DNA from: Vreelandella neptunia
Lineage (GTDB): Bacteria; Pseudomonadota; Gammaproteobacteria; Pseudomonadales; Halomonadaceae
Length of the DNA: 64,000 bases
NCBI RefSeq assembly: GCF_000712975.1
Contig: NZ_JHQL01000002.1
Location: forward strand, 558,001 to 622,000
Direction: 5' to 3'
Positions 55,086-63,515 of this stretch are shown here, piece after piece (position 1 is the first letter of the stretch; every line of letters starts with the position of its first letter). The notes beneath the pieces are model-generated. The model ran no database searches and had not been told where the DNA came from. It worked only from the letters and a program-made list of their open reading frames with translations. Position numbers and translations under genes: made by a program.

Positions 55086-57284
55086 ATGGACGACGTCACG
55101 GCGATACTTGATCAGCTTAACCCTGCCCAGCGCGAAGCGGTAAGCGCGCCCCAAGGCAACTTACTGGTACTGGCGGGAGCCGGGTCCGGTAAAACCCGCG
55201 TGCTGGTTCATCGCATTGCTTGGCTAATGCAGGCTGAAGGGCTTTCACCGTATGCCTTGTTGGCGGTTACGTTTACCAACAAAGCCGCGCGGGAAATGCG
55301 CACCCGTCTGGAAGCGCTGCTAAGTATCTCCATGCGCCATGTATGGGTCGGCACCTTTCACTCTATCGCTCACCGCTTGCTGCGCACTCACTGGCAGGAT
55401 GCTCGGCTACCACAGCACTTTCAAATCATCGACTCCGATGACCAGTTACGGCTGGTAAAGCGAATGCTCAAAGATTACGCCATCGATGATGAGCGCTTCC
55501 CGCCCCGTCAGGTGCAGGGCTTCATCTCTGGCTGCAAAGAGGCAGGGCTCCGCCCACATCAAGTAAACGTGGACGGCGATGGTTATCTTGGCCAGATGGT
55601 CGAGCTATATGAGCGCTATCAATTTACCTGCGAACGCGGCGGCCTAGTGGACTTCGGCGAACTACTACTGCGCAGTCTTGAGCTGTTGCGCGACAACCCG
55701 CCACTTCTCAATCATTACCGCGAACGCTTTGGTCATGTATTGGTAGACGAGTTTCAGGACACTAATACGCTGCAATATGCATGGTTAAAGCTTCTCACCG
55801 GGCAGCAAACACCGATGACCGCTGTCGGTGACGATGACCAGTCAATTTACGGTTGGCGCGGTGCTAAAGTGGAAAATATTCGCCGCTTTGAGGAGGAGTT
55901 TCCTGATACGCACACTGTACGCCTAGAGCAGAACTACCGTTCCACTAGCGCGATTCTGGAGGCCGCTAACACGCTGATTAGTCATAACAGTGAGCGGCTA
56001 GGCAAAAACCTGTGGACTGACGGTGTCGAAGGCGACCCTATTTCTATCTACGCCGGGTTTAACGACTTAGAAGAAGCCCGCTATATCGTCGATACCATCA
56101 AAGAAAAGGTCGATGAAGGGTTTAATCGCCGCGATATTGCCATTCTTTACCGCTCTAATGCTCAGTCGCGTTTACTGGAGGAGACGCTGATCCGCCAAGG
56201 GATGCCCTACCGTATTTACGGAGGACATCGCTTCTATGAACGTTTAGAGATCAAAAATGCCCTCGCCTACCTGCGGCTACTGCTTAATCGTGATGACGAT
56301 GCCTCTCTGGAGCGCGTGATTAACGTGCCCACCCGCGGGATTGGCACCCGCACGGTTGAAATTGTGCGCCATCGCGCCCGAGAGCAAAGCGTTTCACTGT
56401 GGCAGGCGCTGCACGATGCCATCCAAGACGGCACGCTAAAAGGCCGTGCAGCCAACGCCGTGCAGACATTTGCCAACCTCATTGAGCAATTAGACAACGA
56501 TGCATCTGGCTTGCCACTGCATGAAATTATCGACCATGTCACCGCTCATACTGGCCTTATCGAGCATCACAAGAGCGAGCGCGGCGAAAAAGGGCAAGCG
56601 CGCGTGGAAAACTTGGAAGAACTGGTGACCGCTGCTCGCGCCTTTACCCATGGCGATGCCTTCGAAACCCCTGAAGCGGGGGAAGGAATGGCGGCGCTGG
56701 AAGCATTTCTTTCTGAAGCGGCGCTTAACGCAGGCGACCATGAAGCCGATGAGTTTGAAGACAGTGTGCAATTGATGACACTGCACTCTGCCAAAGGCTT
56801 GGAGTTCCCCGTGGTGTTTATTGCCGGCGTTGAAGAGGGCCTGTTTCCTCATAAAATGTCGATCGAAGAGCCAGGGCGACTCGAAGAGGAAAGGCGACTT
56901 TGCTATGTCGGCGTTACCCGCGCAATGCAGAAACTCTACCTGACCCATGCCGAAACCCGCCGTCTGCACGGCAAAGAAGTGTTTCCCAGGCCATCGCGTT
57001 TTCTACGTGAACTTCCCCCCCATCTATTGGAAGAAGTCCGCCTACGTGGTCATATTTCGCGTCCCGTTACCGCTTCACGCTCAAGTTTTACGCAGCAGCG
57101 TGTTGAAAGCGACGGCGATCTGCCTGCTCTACATGTTGGCCAGCGGGTAATGCACCCAGTGTTTGGCGAAGGCATTATTCTTAATGCAGAAGGCGAAGGA
57201 GCCCGCGCTCGGGTTCAAGTCAGCTTTGAAGGGGAAGGGGTGAAATGGCTCGTACTAGGGTTTGCCAAACTCGCCCCACTTTGA
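55086..57284 (+). CDS. uvrD: DNA helicase II UvrD
   Basis: Superfamily 1A 3'-5' helicase for mismatch and nucleotide excision repair. 732 residues: Walker A GAGSGKT (31-37), TFTNKAAREM (motif Ia), VGTFHSIAHR, VLVDEFQDTN (II), VGDDDQSIYGWRG (III), LEQNYRS (IV), MTLHSAKGLEFPVVFI (V) and CYVGVTRA (VI). The C-terminal Tudor-like end (MHPVFGEGIILN...KWLVLGFAKLAPL) marks UvrD rather than Rep. Single gene. Confidence 0.96.
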   Translation: MDDVTAILDQLNPAQREAVSAPQGNLLVLAGAGSGKTRVLVHRIAWLMQAEGLSPYALLAVTFTNKAAREMRTRLEALLSISMRHVWVGTFHSIAHRLLRTHWQDARLPQHFQIIDSDDQLRLVKRMLKDYAIDDERFPPRQVQGFISGCKEAGLRPHQVNVDGDGYLGQMVELYERYQFTCERGGLVDFGELLLRSLELLRDNPPLLNHYRERFGHVLVDEFQDTNTLQYAWLKLLTGQQTPMTAVGDDDQSIYGWRGAKVENIRRFEEEFPDTHTVRLEQNYRSTSAILEAANTLISHNSERLGKNLWTDGVEGDPISIYAGFNDLEEARYIVDTIKEKVDEGFNRRDIAILYRSNAQSRLLEETLIRQGMPYRIYGGHRFYERLEIKNALAYLRLLLNRDDDASLERVINVPTRGIGTRTVEIVRHRAREQSVSLWQALHDAIQDGTLKGRAANAVQTFANLIEQLDNDASGLPLHEIIDHVTAHTGLIEHHKSERGEKGQARVENLEELVTAARAFTHGDAFETPEAGEGMAALEAFLSEAALNAGDHEADEFEDSVQLMTLHSAKGLEFPVVFIAGVEEGLFPHKMSIEEPGRLEEERRLCYVGVTRAMQKLYLTHAETRRLHGKEVFPRPSRFLRELPPHLLEEVRLRGHISRPVTASRSSFTQQRVESDGDLPALHVGQRVMHPVFGEGIILNAEGEGARARVQVSFEGEGVKWLVLGFAKLAPL

Positions 57285-57411
57285 TCGGTGTTAACGTAAG
57301 CGTAAAGCTGTAGGCGAGCACTTGCCCATTAAAACCTGCTTAGCGCATACTGGCTAGTGGACACTGCGCTCACTGCGCGTTAATAAAAAAACATCAGATA
57401 ATTTCGGAGTT

Positions 57412-58509
57412 ATGCCCGCCATGCAACGCCGTCAATTTCTCAAAACCGCCGGCCTAGGTGCCGCCGGTGTCGCTGCTGCGCCTTTTGTTTCCACCGCTAG
57501 CGCCAACGAAACCTACACTTGGGACATGGTCACCTCCTGGCCGAAAAACTTCCCCGCGCTTGGTACAGGTGCCAATGACTTCGCACGTCGAGTTGAGCAA
57601 CTCTCCAATGGCCGCATGCGCATACGCGTACACGGCGCTGGTGAACTTGTTCCTGCACTTGAAGTGTTTGATGCAGTCGCTGCTGGTACTGCCGAGATGG
57701 GACATTCCGCGTCCTACTACTGGCGCGGCAAGGTCGCAGCCTCACAGTTTTTCACCGCGGTACCGTTCGGTATGAACACCACTGAAATGAACGCATGGCT
57801 GTATCACGGTGGCGGTCAGGAACTGTGGGATGAAATTTACGCCAACCATAACCTAAAGCCTTTTGCTGTCGGCAACACCGGCACACAAATGGGCGGCTGG
57901 TTTAAAAAAGAGATCAACTCCCTAGATGACATGCAGGGCCTGAAACTGCGTCTTCCGGGCCTTGCTGGCGAAGCCATGAACGGCATTGGCGTTAGTACTG
58001 TCAACATGCCTGGTTCAGAAATTTTTACCTCGTTGCAAACCGGCGCTCTCGATGCCGCTGACTGGGTTGGGCCTTACAATGACATGGCATTTGGTCTTCA
58101 CCAAGTGGCGGATTACTACTACACCTCTGCTTGGAATGAACCAACAGCCGTACTAGAAGGCACTGTTAATCTAGACGCCTGGAATGCGCTACCTGAAGAC
58201 CTTCAAGATGTTATTCGTGAAGCCGCGCGAGCCTCTAACCTCGCCATGATTAGCGAATTTGCCTATCGTAATGCCCAGGCATTGGAAACTCTGGTCGATG
58301 AGCATGGCGTTCAACTACGCACCTTCCCGGAAGATGTAATGGCGGCACTGTATGAATCTTCAAAAGAGGCCATTCAACGCCAAGTAGACAATGACGAAGA
58401 GTCACGCCGTGTTTATGAATCCTACTCAGCCTTTCAAAAAGTAGTGCGTCCGTTCAGCGATGTAGGTGAATACGCTTACCTGAAAAACCGCGATAATGTC
58501 GGTGCCTAG
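57412..58509 (+). CDS. TRAP transporter binding protein, TakP-like, Tat-exported, orphan
   Basis: DctP-family periplasmic binding protein of 365 residues that parallels the protein at 29215-30324 along its length (WDMVTSWPKNFPALGTG, HGAGELVPALEVFDAVAAGTAEMGHSASYYWRG, PFGMNTTEMNAW). It differs in its signal: MQRRQFLKTAGLGAAGVAAAP is a twin-arginine leader, so it would be exported folded by Tat. No permease genes are adjacent. It could use the DctQM pair 26 kb away or another one. Start ATG 57412 or 57421. A bidirectional terminator follows. Confidence 0.9.
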   Translation: MPAMQRRQFLKTAGLGAAGVAAAPFVSTASANETYTWDMVTSWPKNFPALGTGANDFARRVEQLSNGRMRIRVHGAGELVPALEVFDAVAAGTAEMGHSASYYWRGKVAASQFFTAVPFGMNTTEMNAWLYHGGGQELWDEIYANHNLKPFAVGNTGTQMGGWFKKEINSLDDMQGLKLRLPGLAGEAMNGIGVSTVNMPGSEIFTSLQTGALDAADWVGPYNDMAFGLHQVADYYYTSAWNEPTAVLEGTVNLDAWNALPEDLQDVIREAARASNLAMISEFAYRNAQALETLVDEHGVQLRTFPEDVMAALYESSKEAIQRQVDNDEESRRVYESYSAFQKVVRPFSDVGEYAYLKNRDNVGA

Positions 58510-58537
58510 AGACACCACGGTCTGTTAGTAGCACTAA

Positions 58538-58561
58538 AAAAGGGCGCCAAGGCGCCCTTTT
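58538..58561. terminator. Bidirectional terminator
   Basis: AAAAGGGCGCC and GGCGCCCTTTT with a 2-nt loop AA, between the convergent TRAP binding-protein and thioesterase genes; T runs on both strands. Confidence 0.9.
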
Positions 58562-58585
58562 CATTTCTAATGATTGTCAACGTTT

Positions 58586-58999
58586 TCAGCCATGTACTGC
58601 ACGAATACGTCCATTATCGTCTAACGCCACCATGACAAAACGTGCTTCGGTCACTTTCTGTCGCTCTTCCAAATAGCGACCATGGGGAGGACGCACCCAT
58701 ACCTCAACATTAATCTTAATCGAGCTACGGCCTATTTCCCGCACGCTGGTGTAAACACTTACCATTGAACCTACACGCACTGGGCTTAAAAAATCCATCG
58801 CTTCAATTGCTACGGTTGCTGTGCGGCCGCCTGCCTCTCTGCCTGCGGCCAGCTCGGCGGCTTGGTCCATTTGATTAACTAGCCAGCCACCCGGAATATC
58901 ACCATAGAGATTGGTATCTTGCCGAGAAGCCAGTAACTTTAAGGTGAGCTGCCCCTGCGGAGCAGGTACATCGTCCAAATCAGTATCCAGCGGTGTCAT
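58586..58999 (-). CDS. Acyl-CoA thioesterase, YciA-like hotdog protein
   Basis: Predicted acyl-CoA thioester hydrolase of 137 residues. DTNLYGDIPGGWLVNQMDQAAE matches the YciA/BFIT active-site helix (GDI-GGW-M-D), followed by ATVAIEAMDFLSPVRVGSMVSVYTSV, the typical second strand set. Length is near that of YciA (132). It reads toward the shared terminator. Substrate range cannot be read from sequence. Confidence 0.9.
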   Translation of the reverse strand: MTPLDTDLDDVPAPQGQLTLKLLASRQDTNLYGDIPGGWLVNQMDQAAELAAGREAGGRTATVAIEAMDFLSPVRVGSMVSVYTSVREIGRSSIKINVEVWVRPPHGRYLEERQKVTEARFVMVALDDNGRIRAVHG

Positions 59000-59033
59000 A
59001 AGGTAGTCGCTTCAAAAGGTTATTGTTGTGATG

Positions 59034-59061
59034 TTGCTGCATCGCAATAGGCTGGTAATAG
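59034..59061 (+). promoter_or_regulatory. Possible pstS promoter
   Basis: TTGCTG (59034-59039) and TAATAG (59056-59061) are 16 bp apart. I find no PHO box in the 84 bp between the thioesterase start and pstS. Confidence 0.35.
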
Positions 59062-59083
59062 TTAATCACAAGAGGGGTGTCGT

Positions 59084-60037
59084 TTGAAGCGTTACAATTT
59101 ACGACGAACGAGGAAATATCGGTTGCTGCTGATTGTCACTGGTTGGCTTCTAATGACAAGTAACTTTGCCTGGAGCCAGCCAGCCTCGGTGAGCGGCACA
59201 TTAGGTGCTGTCGGTTCTGACACCATGGCAGGCTTGGTGCTGCGCTGGGGCGAAGCCTTAAGCGCTCGCTATCCAGATATTAACCTGCAGTTTCAAGCTG
59301 GCGGCTCAGCTAGCGCACCGACTGCCCTGGTGGCTGGTACAACTCGACTAGGTCCTATGTCGCGCCCAATGAGCGAAGCAGAACGCCAGCAATTTATTGA
59401 CCGCTACGGCTATCCACCGCTTGAACTTCGCGTTGCCCAGGATGCACTAGTCGTGGTGGTGCATCGCCATAACCCGCTGGACACCCTGACACTCCAACAA
59501 GTCGATGCCATTTTTTCAACTAGCCTCGCTTGCGGTGCTCCCCAGCCCATCCGGCGTTGGAGCACACTGATGACAGCAACAGACTGGCCCTATGGCCAAA
59601 TAGCTCCGCATGGTCGAAATCTAGCATCAGGAACCTATGGACTCTTCCAAGAAAAAGCTCTTTGCAACGGCGAGTTCAGGCGCGATATCAGCGAACACCT
59701 AGGCTCGTCAGCGGTCATCGCTGCTGTCGGTGAATCCTTCAACGCCATAGGCTATGCAGGCTATAACCATCTGAATTCCATGGTACGTGCACTTCGCCTA
59801 GTAGATGAGCACGGCACCGCTATTGCGCCTGACGAACGCTCCATACAACAGGGAAACTATCCATTGTCACGCGACCTCTATCTTTACGTTAATCTGCCTC
59901 CCAGCGAATCACTACCGCCCGTGGAACAAGCCTTTCTATCGCTTATTTTTTCCGACGCAGGTCAGCAGATTGTTAAAGCAGCAGGCTTTGTGCCGCTCCC
60001 TAAACGCCTACGCGATGCTCAGCGCCAACGCCTGTGA
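59084..60037 (+). CDS. pstS: Phosphate ABC transporter binding protein PstS
   Basis: Periplasmic phosphate-binding protein of the Pst importer. 317 residues with a basic N-terminus, a signal peptide to about residue 32 (FAWSQ), then GTLGAVGSDTMAGLVLRWGEAL (SDT phosphate-binding type motif), FQAGGSASAPTALVAGTTRLGPMSRPM, a Cys pair and GRNLASGTYGLFQE. It belongs to the PstS-like group with SDTM rather than the E. coli GSGAT motif. The start is TTG at 59084, with AGAGGGG 7 bp upstream and no good ATG nearby. First gene before pstCAB-phoU, but separated from pstC by 96 bp with a PHO box. Confidence 0.9.
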   Translation: MKRYNLRRTRKYRLLLIVTGWLLMTSNFAWSQPASVSGTLGAVGSDTMAGLVLRWGEALSARYPDINLQFQAGGSASAPTALVAGTTRLGPMSRPMSEAERQQFIDRYGYPPLELRVAQDALVVVVHRHNPLDTLTLQQVDAIFSTSLACGAPQPIRRWSTLMTATDWPYGQIAPHGRNLASGTYGLFQEKALCNGEFRRDISEHLGSSAVIAAVGESFNAIGYAGYNHLNSMVRALRLVDEHGTAIAPDERSIQQGNYPLSRDLYLYVNLPPSESLPPVEQAFLSLIFSDAGQQIVKAAGFVPLPKRLRDAQRQRL

Positions 60038-60038
60038 G

Positions 60039-60072
60039 CTGTCATTTAATTGTCACAAACAAACGATAGGGT
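60039..60072 (+). promoter_or_regulatory. PHO box and promoter upstream of pstC
   Basis: CTGTCATTTAATTGTCAC (60039-60056) is a near-perfect PHO box (two CTGTCA/TTGTCA repeats 11 bp apart). A possible -10 TAGGGT (60067-60072) follows after 10 bp, the spacing seen at PhoB-activated promoters. It starts 1 bp after the pstS stop. Confidence 0.8.
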
Positions 60073-60086
60073 AAGGGGACTCCACC

Positions 60087-60137
60087 ATGCATGCTTATTT
60101 TTGTGACGGCTTTCGCTTTTCTATGATGTCGACATGA
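60087..60137 (+). CDS. 16-aa upstream ORF coupled to pstC
   Basis: An ATG at 60087 with AAGGGG 8 bp upstream opens a 16-codon frame, MHAYFCDGFRFSMMST, whose TGA (60135-60137) overlaps the pstC ATG (60134) as ATGA. pstC lacks a Shine-Dalgarno of its own (TATGATGTCGAC precedes it), so the small ORF probably delivers ribosomes to pstC. No known peptide matches; a coupling role is inferred. Confidence 0.55.
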   Translation: MHAYFCDGFRFSMMST

Positions 60138-61252
60138 CTCCTCCTCGGCTACCCTTTTCGCGTCAGCCGCTGCGCCACATGCAAGACAGACTTGCCACTG
60201 GGCTTATTACCGCCGGTGGTATTGGTGTCTTATTGGCCATTTTAGCGATTGGCATTTTCCTAATATGGGAAACGCTACCGCTGCTCGCTTTTGGCGACAC
60301 AGTCTCTTTCAATAAACTTTCGCCCCTGGCCTGGGGCACGTTAAAAGCCGCACTGGCTGCCATGCTATTCGCAACACCCATTGCCCTGGGTGCAGCGATG
60401 TACTCAGCGCTATTTATGTCAGCACGTCTTCGTAGCCGTTTAAAGCCAACGCTTGAACTGATGGAAGCAGTACCAGGTGTTGTCATTGGCTTTATTGCCG
60501 GTTTACTACTCGCCCCTTGGGTAGAGCGACACCTGGCCAGCACCCTACTAATCATCATTTGGTTACCACTTAGCGCCGTCTTTGCGGGGTACCTGTGGCA
60601 CCGGATTGCTGCCCGCTTTCGCCAGCGGCTGCCGCTTTCCTGGGCTGGTTTATGGCTTCTTCCCTGGCTGGCCGGCATGACGGTTCTGGCTATGTGGATG
60701 GCTCCCCTTATCGAGCAGCATTGGCTTGGCGGCGATCTGCGTCGTTTGTTGGATCAACGTTACGGTCTTGATTACGCCACGCGAAATGCATTAATTGTAG
60801 GCATTGCCATGGGGTTTGCGGTGATACCCAGCATTTATTCGCTTGCAGAAGATGCGCTCGCGGATGTGCCCCCTACTTTAATGGAAGGCGCCCAGGCACT
60901 AGGGGCTAGTCGCTGGCAAGCGCTTTGGAAAGTTGCCTTACCCACTGCAGCGCCCGGCGTTTTTTCAGCCGTGATGATTGGTGCTGGCCGCGCCGTTGGC
61001 GAAACCATGATTGTCTTAATGGCCAGCGGCAACACCGCGCTCTTTAGCGCCAGTCCGTTTGAAGGTCTACGTTCACTATCAGCCTCTATCGCCATTGAAC
61101 TTCCCGAGGCATCACCGGGTGGGTTGACCTACCACTTGCTGATAATGGCAGCACTGGCCTTATTCATTTTTACTTTTGTGGTGAACACGTTAGCTGAAAT
61201 AGTCAGGCAACGCCTGCGCCGACGCTATCAACGCTTAGGAGGCACACGCTAA
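60134..61252 (+). CDS. pstC: Phosphate ABC transporter permease PstC
   Basis: Inner-membrane subunit of the Pst phosphate importer, 372 residues with six or more hydrophobic segments. The binding-protein-dependent transport EAA loop is present as LADVPPTLMEGAQALGASRWQ, and MIGAGRAVGETMIVLMASGN is the conserved PstC helix. Translation is likely coupled to the 16-aa upstream frame. The pstA ATG overlaps its stop (TAATG). Confidence 0.94.
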   Translation: MTPPRLPFSRQPLRHMQDRLATGLITAGGIGVLLAILAIGIFLIWETLPLLAFGDTVSFNKLSPLAWGTLKAALAAMLFATPIALGAAMYSALFMSARLRSRLKPTLELMEAVPGVVIGFIAGLLLAPWVERHLASTLLIIIWLPLSAVFAGYLWHRIAARFRQRLPLSWAGLWLLPWLAGMTVLAMWMAPLIEQHWLGGDLRRLLDQRYGLDYATRNALIVGIAMGFAVIPSIYSLAEDALADVPPTLMEGAQALGASRWQALWKVALPTAAPGVFSAVMIGAGRAVGETMIVLMASGNTALFSASPFEGLRSLSASIAIELPEASPGGLTYHLLIMAALALFIFTFVVNTLAEIVRQRLRRRYQRLGGTR

Positions 61253-62676
61253 TGCATTGGCAGCGTGTTGGCTTGTCAAAAAGCAGTTTTTCAAACATAA
61301 ACGGTAGCGGGCTCTGGCCGTGGCTTTGTGCTGCCTGTGTGTCGCTTTCGTTATTAATGTTGGCATCATTAATAACGCTATTGGCGGTTCGCGGGCTAGG
61401 CCATTTTTGGCCAGCATCTCTTGAGGAAGTCACCCTAAATTCAGGTGAGGTTGTGATTGGACAACCGGTACGTGAAATGGCGCTGCCTAAAGGAGCAGGG
61501 ACTGAGCGGCTCTATTTCACTGGTAATCAAGAGGTGACGGGAAGCAACTGGCACTGGATTGCCATTGATGACATTAGCCAGCAGACCAAGCCAGCAGATC
61601 TTATCCGCTTAACGCGTACCCCATGGGGCGATTTTATCGGCCGTTTAACCGCTGTGGAGAGTAGCGATCAACGACTAACAGACCAGGCAGCCTGGGCCTT
61701 CATCCAAGATGCGCTTGCCTTACCCGTCAACCAACGGCCCCCTGGAACGTTAGTGCTAGCCACCGCAGACGGCCAAACCCTTCGTCAACCGCTGGCGAAT
61801 GTTAGCCACTTTCAATCGCCGAACGCTATGTCCTGGGGGGAAAAAACCATCGCCTGGGGGCAGCGCATCTGGCAATTTCTAAGTGAAGGCCCACGTGCTG
61901 CGAATACAGGCGGAGGTGTGTGGCCAGCCATTTTTGGCACCGTATTAATGGTCATTTTGATGTCAGTGATCGTTACCCCATTTGGAGTTCTCGCTGCTAT
62001 TTACCTTAACGAAATTGCCCATCAAAACCGCTTAACACGTTTGGTACGCATTGGCGTACGAAACCTTGCAGGCGTGCCCTCGATTGTTTATGGCGTGTTT
62101 GGTCTTGGGGTATTTGTATACGGAATAGGTGGCTCTATCGATAGCTGGTTTTTTAGTGATGAGTTGCCTTCACCCACTTTTGGCACCGGTGGCCTATTGT
62201 GGGCATCGCTAACACTGGCTTTGCTCACATTACCCGTGGTGATTGTTGCTACCGAAGAAGGGCTTGCTCGCATACCCGATGCACAACGGGAAGGCGCGGT
62301 TGCACTGGGCGCTACGCGTTTTGAAATGTTGACGCGGGTTGTGCTGCCCATGGCAACACCCGCCATGCTAACCGGGGTAATTTTGGCGATTGCTAGAGCG
62401 GCTGGAGAAGTAGCGCCACTAATGTTAGTTGGCGTTGCTAAGTTAGCGCCTCAAATGCCTGTAGATGGCGACTTTCCCTACCTTCATCTAGAGCGCAAAT
62501 TTATGCACCTCGGCTATCATTTATTTGATACTGCCTTTCACGGTGAAGATGTACAGGCTGCCATTCCCTTGGTTTTCGCTACCGCGCTACTACTGGTGTT
62601 AATTGTGCTAGTGCTTAACCTAACTGCCATATTTCTGCGTCATTATCTAAGGCGTCAGCGAGGAAACGAATGTTAG
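61252..62676 (+). CDS. pstA: Phosphate ABC transporter permease PstA
   Basis: Second membrane subunit of the Pst system. At 474 residues it is about 180 longer than E. coli PstA: between the first membrane segment (~22-46) and the permease core (from ~225) lies a ~170-residue, beta-type periplasmic insert. The core has [15 protein letters not shown], the EAA loop [19 protein letters not shown] and [18 protein letters not shown]. The extended form is known in other gammaproteobacteria such as pseudomonads. Overlaps pstB by 7 bp. Confidence 0.94.
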   Translation: MHWQRVGLSKSSFSNINGSGLWPWLCAACVSLSLLMLASLITLLAVRGLGHFWPASLEEVTLNSGEVVIGQPVREMALPKGAGTERLYFTGNQEVTGSNWHWIAIDDISQQTKPADLIRLTRTPWGDFIGRLTAVESSDQRLTDQAAWAFIQDALALPVNQRPPGTLVLATADGQTLRQPLANVSHFQSPNAMSWGEKTIAWGQRIWQFLSEGPRAANTGGGVWPAIFGTVLMVILMSVIVTPFGVLAAIYLNEIAHQNRLTRLVRIGVRNLAGVPSIVYGVFGLGVFVYGIGGSIDSWFFSDELPSPTFGTGGLLWASLTLALLTLPVVIVATEEGLARIPDAQREGAVALGATRFEMLTRVVLPMATPAMLTGVILAIARAAGEVAPLMLVGVAKLAPQMPVDGDFPYLHLERKFMHLGYHLFDTAFHGEDVQAAIPLVFATALLLVLIVLVLNLTAIFLRHYLRRQRGNEC

Positions 62677-63485
62677 CGTCCTTATCGTCCGACAAGGTGG
62701 CTCCAACACCCGTGACGCATTTTTCAGCTGAACAACGCTGTTTGAGCATTCACCACTTTCACCTCGCTTATGCGGGGAAAATGGCGTTAAACGACCTAAC
62801 GTTAGACCTACCGCGCCACAGCGTAACGGCCTTTATTGGCCCCTCTGGCTGCGGTAAATCAACGCTGTTGCGCGCAATCAATCGGCTACACGACCTTAAT
62901 GAATCGGTAACACATAGCGGCCATATTCAGCTTGAAGGACAAGATATTCATGCACCAGACATGAATGTCACCGAGTTGCGGCGGCGCGTTGGGATGGTGT
63001 TTCAGACGCCAAACCCTTTCCCTATGTCGATTTATGAAAACGTTGCCTTTGGCCTACGTTTACAACAGCGTTTACCCAAGCGAAAAAGAGACGACATCAT
63101 CGAATGGGCTCTAACATCGGCAGCGCTATGGGATGAGGTAAAAGATCGGTTACATCGCTCGGCGTGGCAGCTATCCGGAGGCCAGCAACAGCGCCTAGTC
63201 ATTGCTCGTACGCTGGCCGTGCAGCCAGATGTGTTGCTACTCGACGAACCAGCGTCAGCGCTAGACCCTATCTCAACCTTAAAAATCGAAGAGCTAATCC
63301 GTAACCTAAAGTCACAGCTAACCCTGGTGCTGGTTACCCACAATATGCAGCAAGCCGCGCGGGTTTCTGACTACACGGCTTTTTTGCAGCACGGTGAACT
63401 CATTGAGTACGGGCCAACGGATCAAGTGTTCACCAACCCGCGTTTACAACGCACCGAAAACTACATCACCGGCCGCATTACCTAG
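62670..63485 (+). CDS. pstB: Phosphate ABC transporter ATPase PstB
   Basis: ATP-binding subunit of PstSCAB, 271 residues: Walker [11 protein letters not shown]-loop [18 protein letters not shown], signature [14 protein letters not shown] and Walker [14 protein letters not shown], with switch His in [25 protein letters not shown] is diagnostic for PstB over other ABC ATPases. Start ATG 62670 with AGGAAAC upstream. Confidence 0.97.
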   Translation: MLASLSSDKVAPTPVTHFSAEQRCLSIHHFHLAYAGKMALNDLTLDLPRHSVTAFIGPSGCGKSTLLRAINRLHDLNESVTHSGHIQLEGQDIHAPDMNVTELRRRVGMVFQTPNPFPMSIYENVAFGLRLQQRLPKRKRDDIIEWALTSAALWDEVKDRLHRSAWQLSGGQQQRLVIARTLAVQPDVLLLDEPASALDPISTLKIEELIRNLKSQLTLVLVTHNMQQAARVSDYTAFLQHGELIEYGPTDQVFTNPRLQRTENYITGRIT

Positions 63486-63515
63486 GCCCTAAAGACATTA
63501 CGTCAGGAGTGCTCA

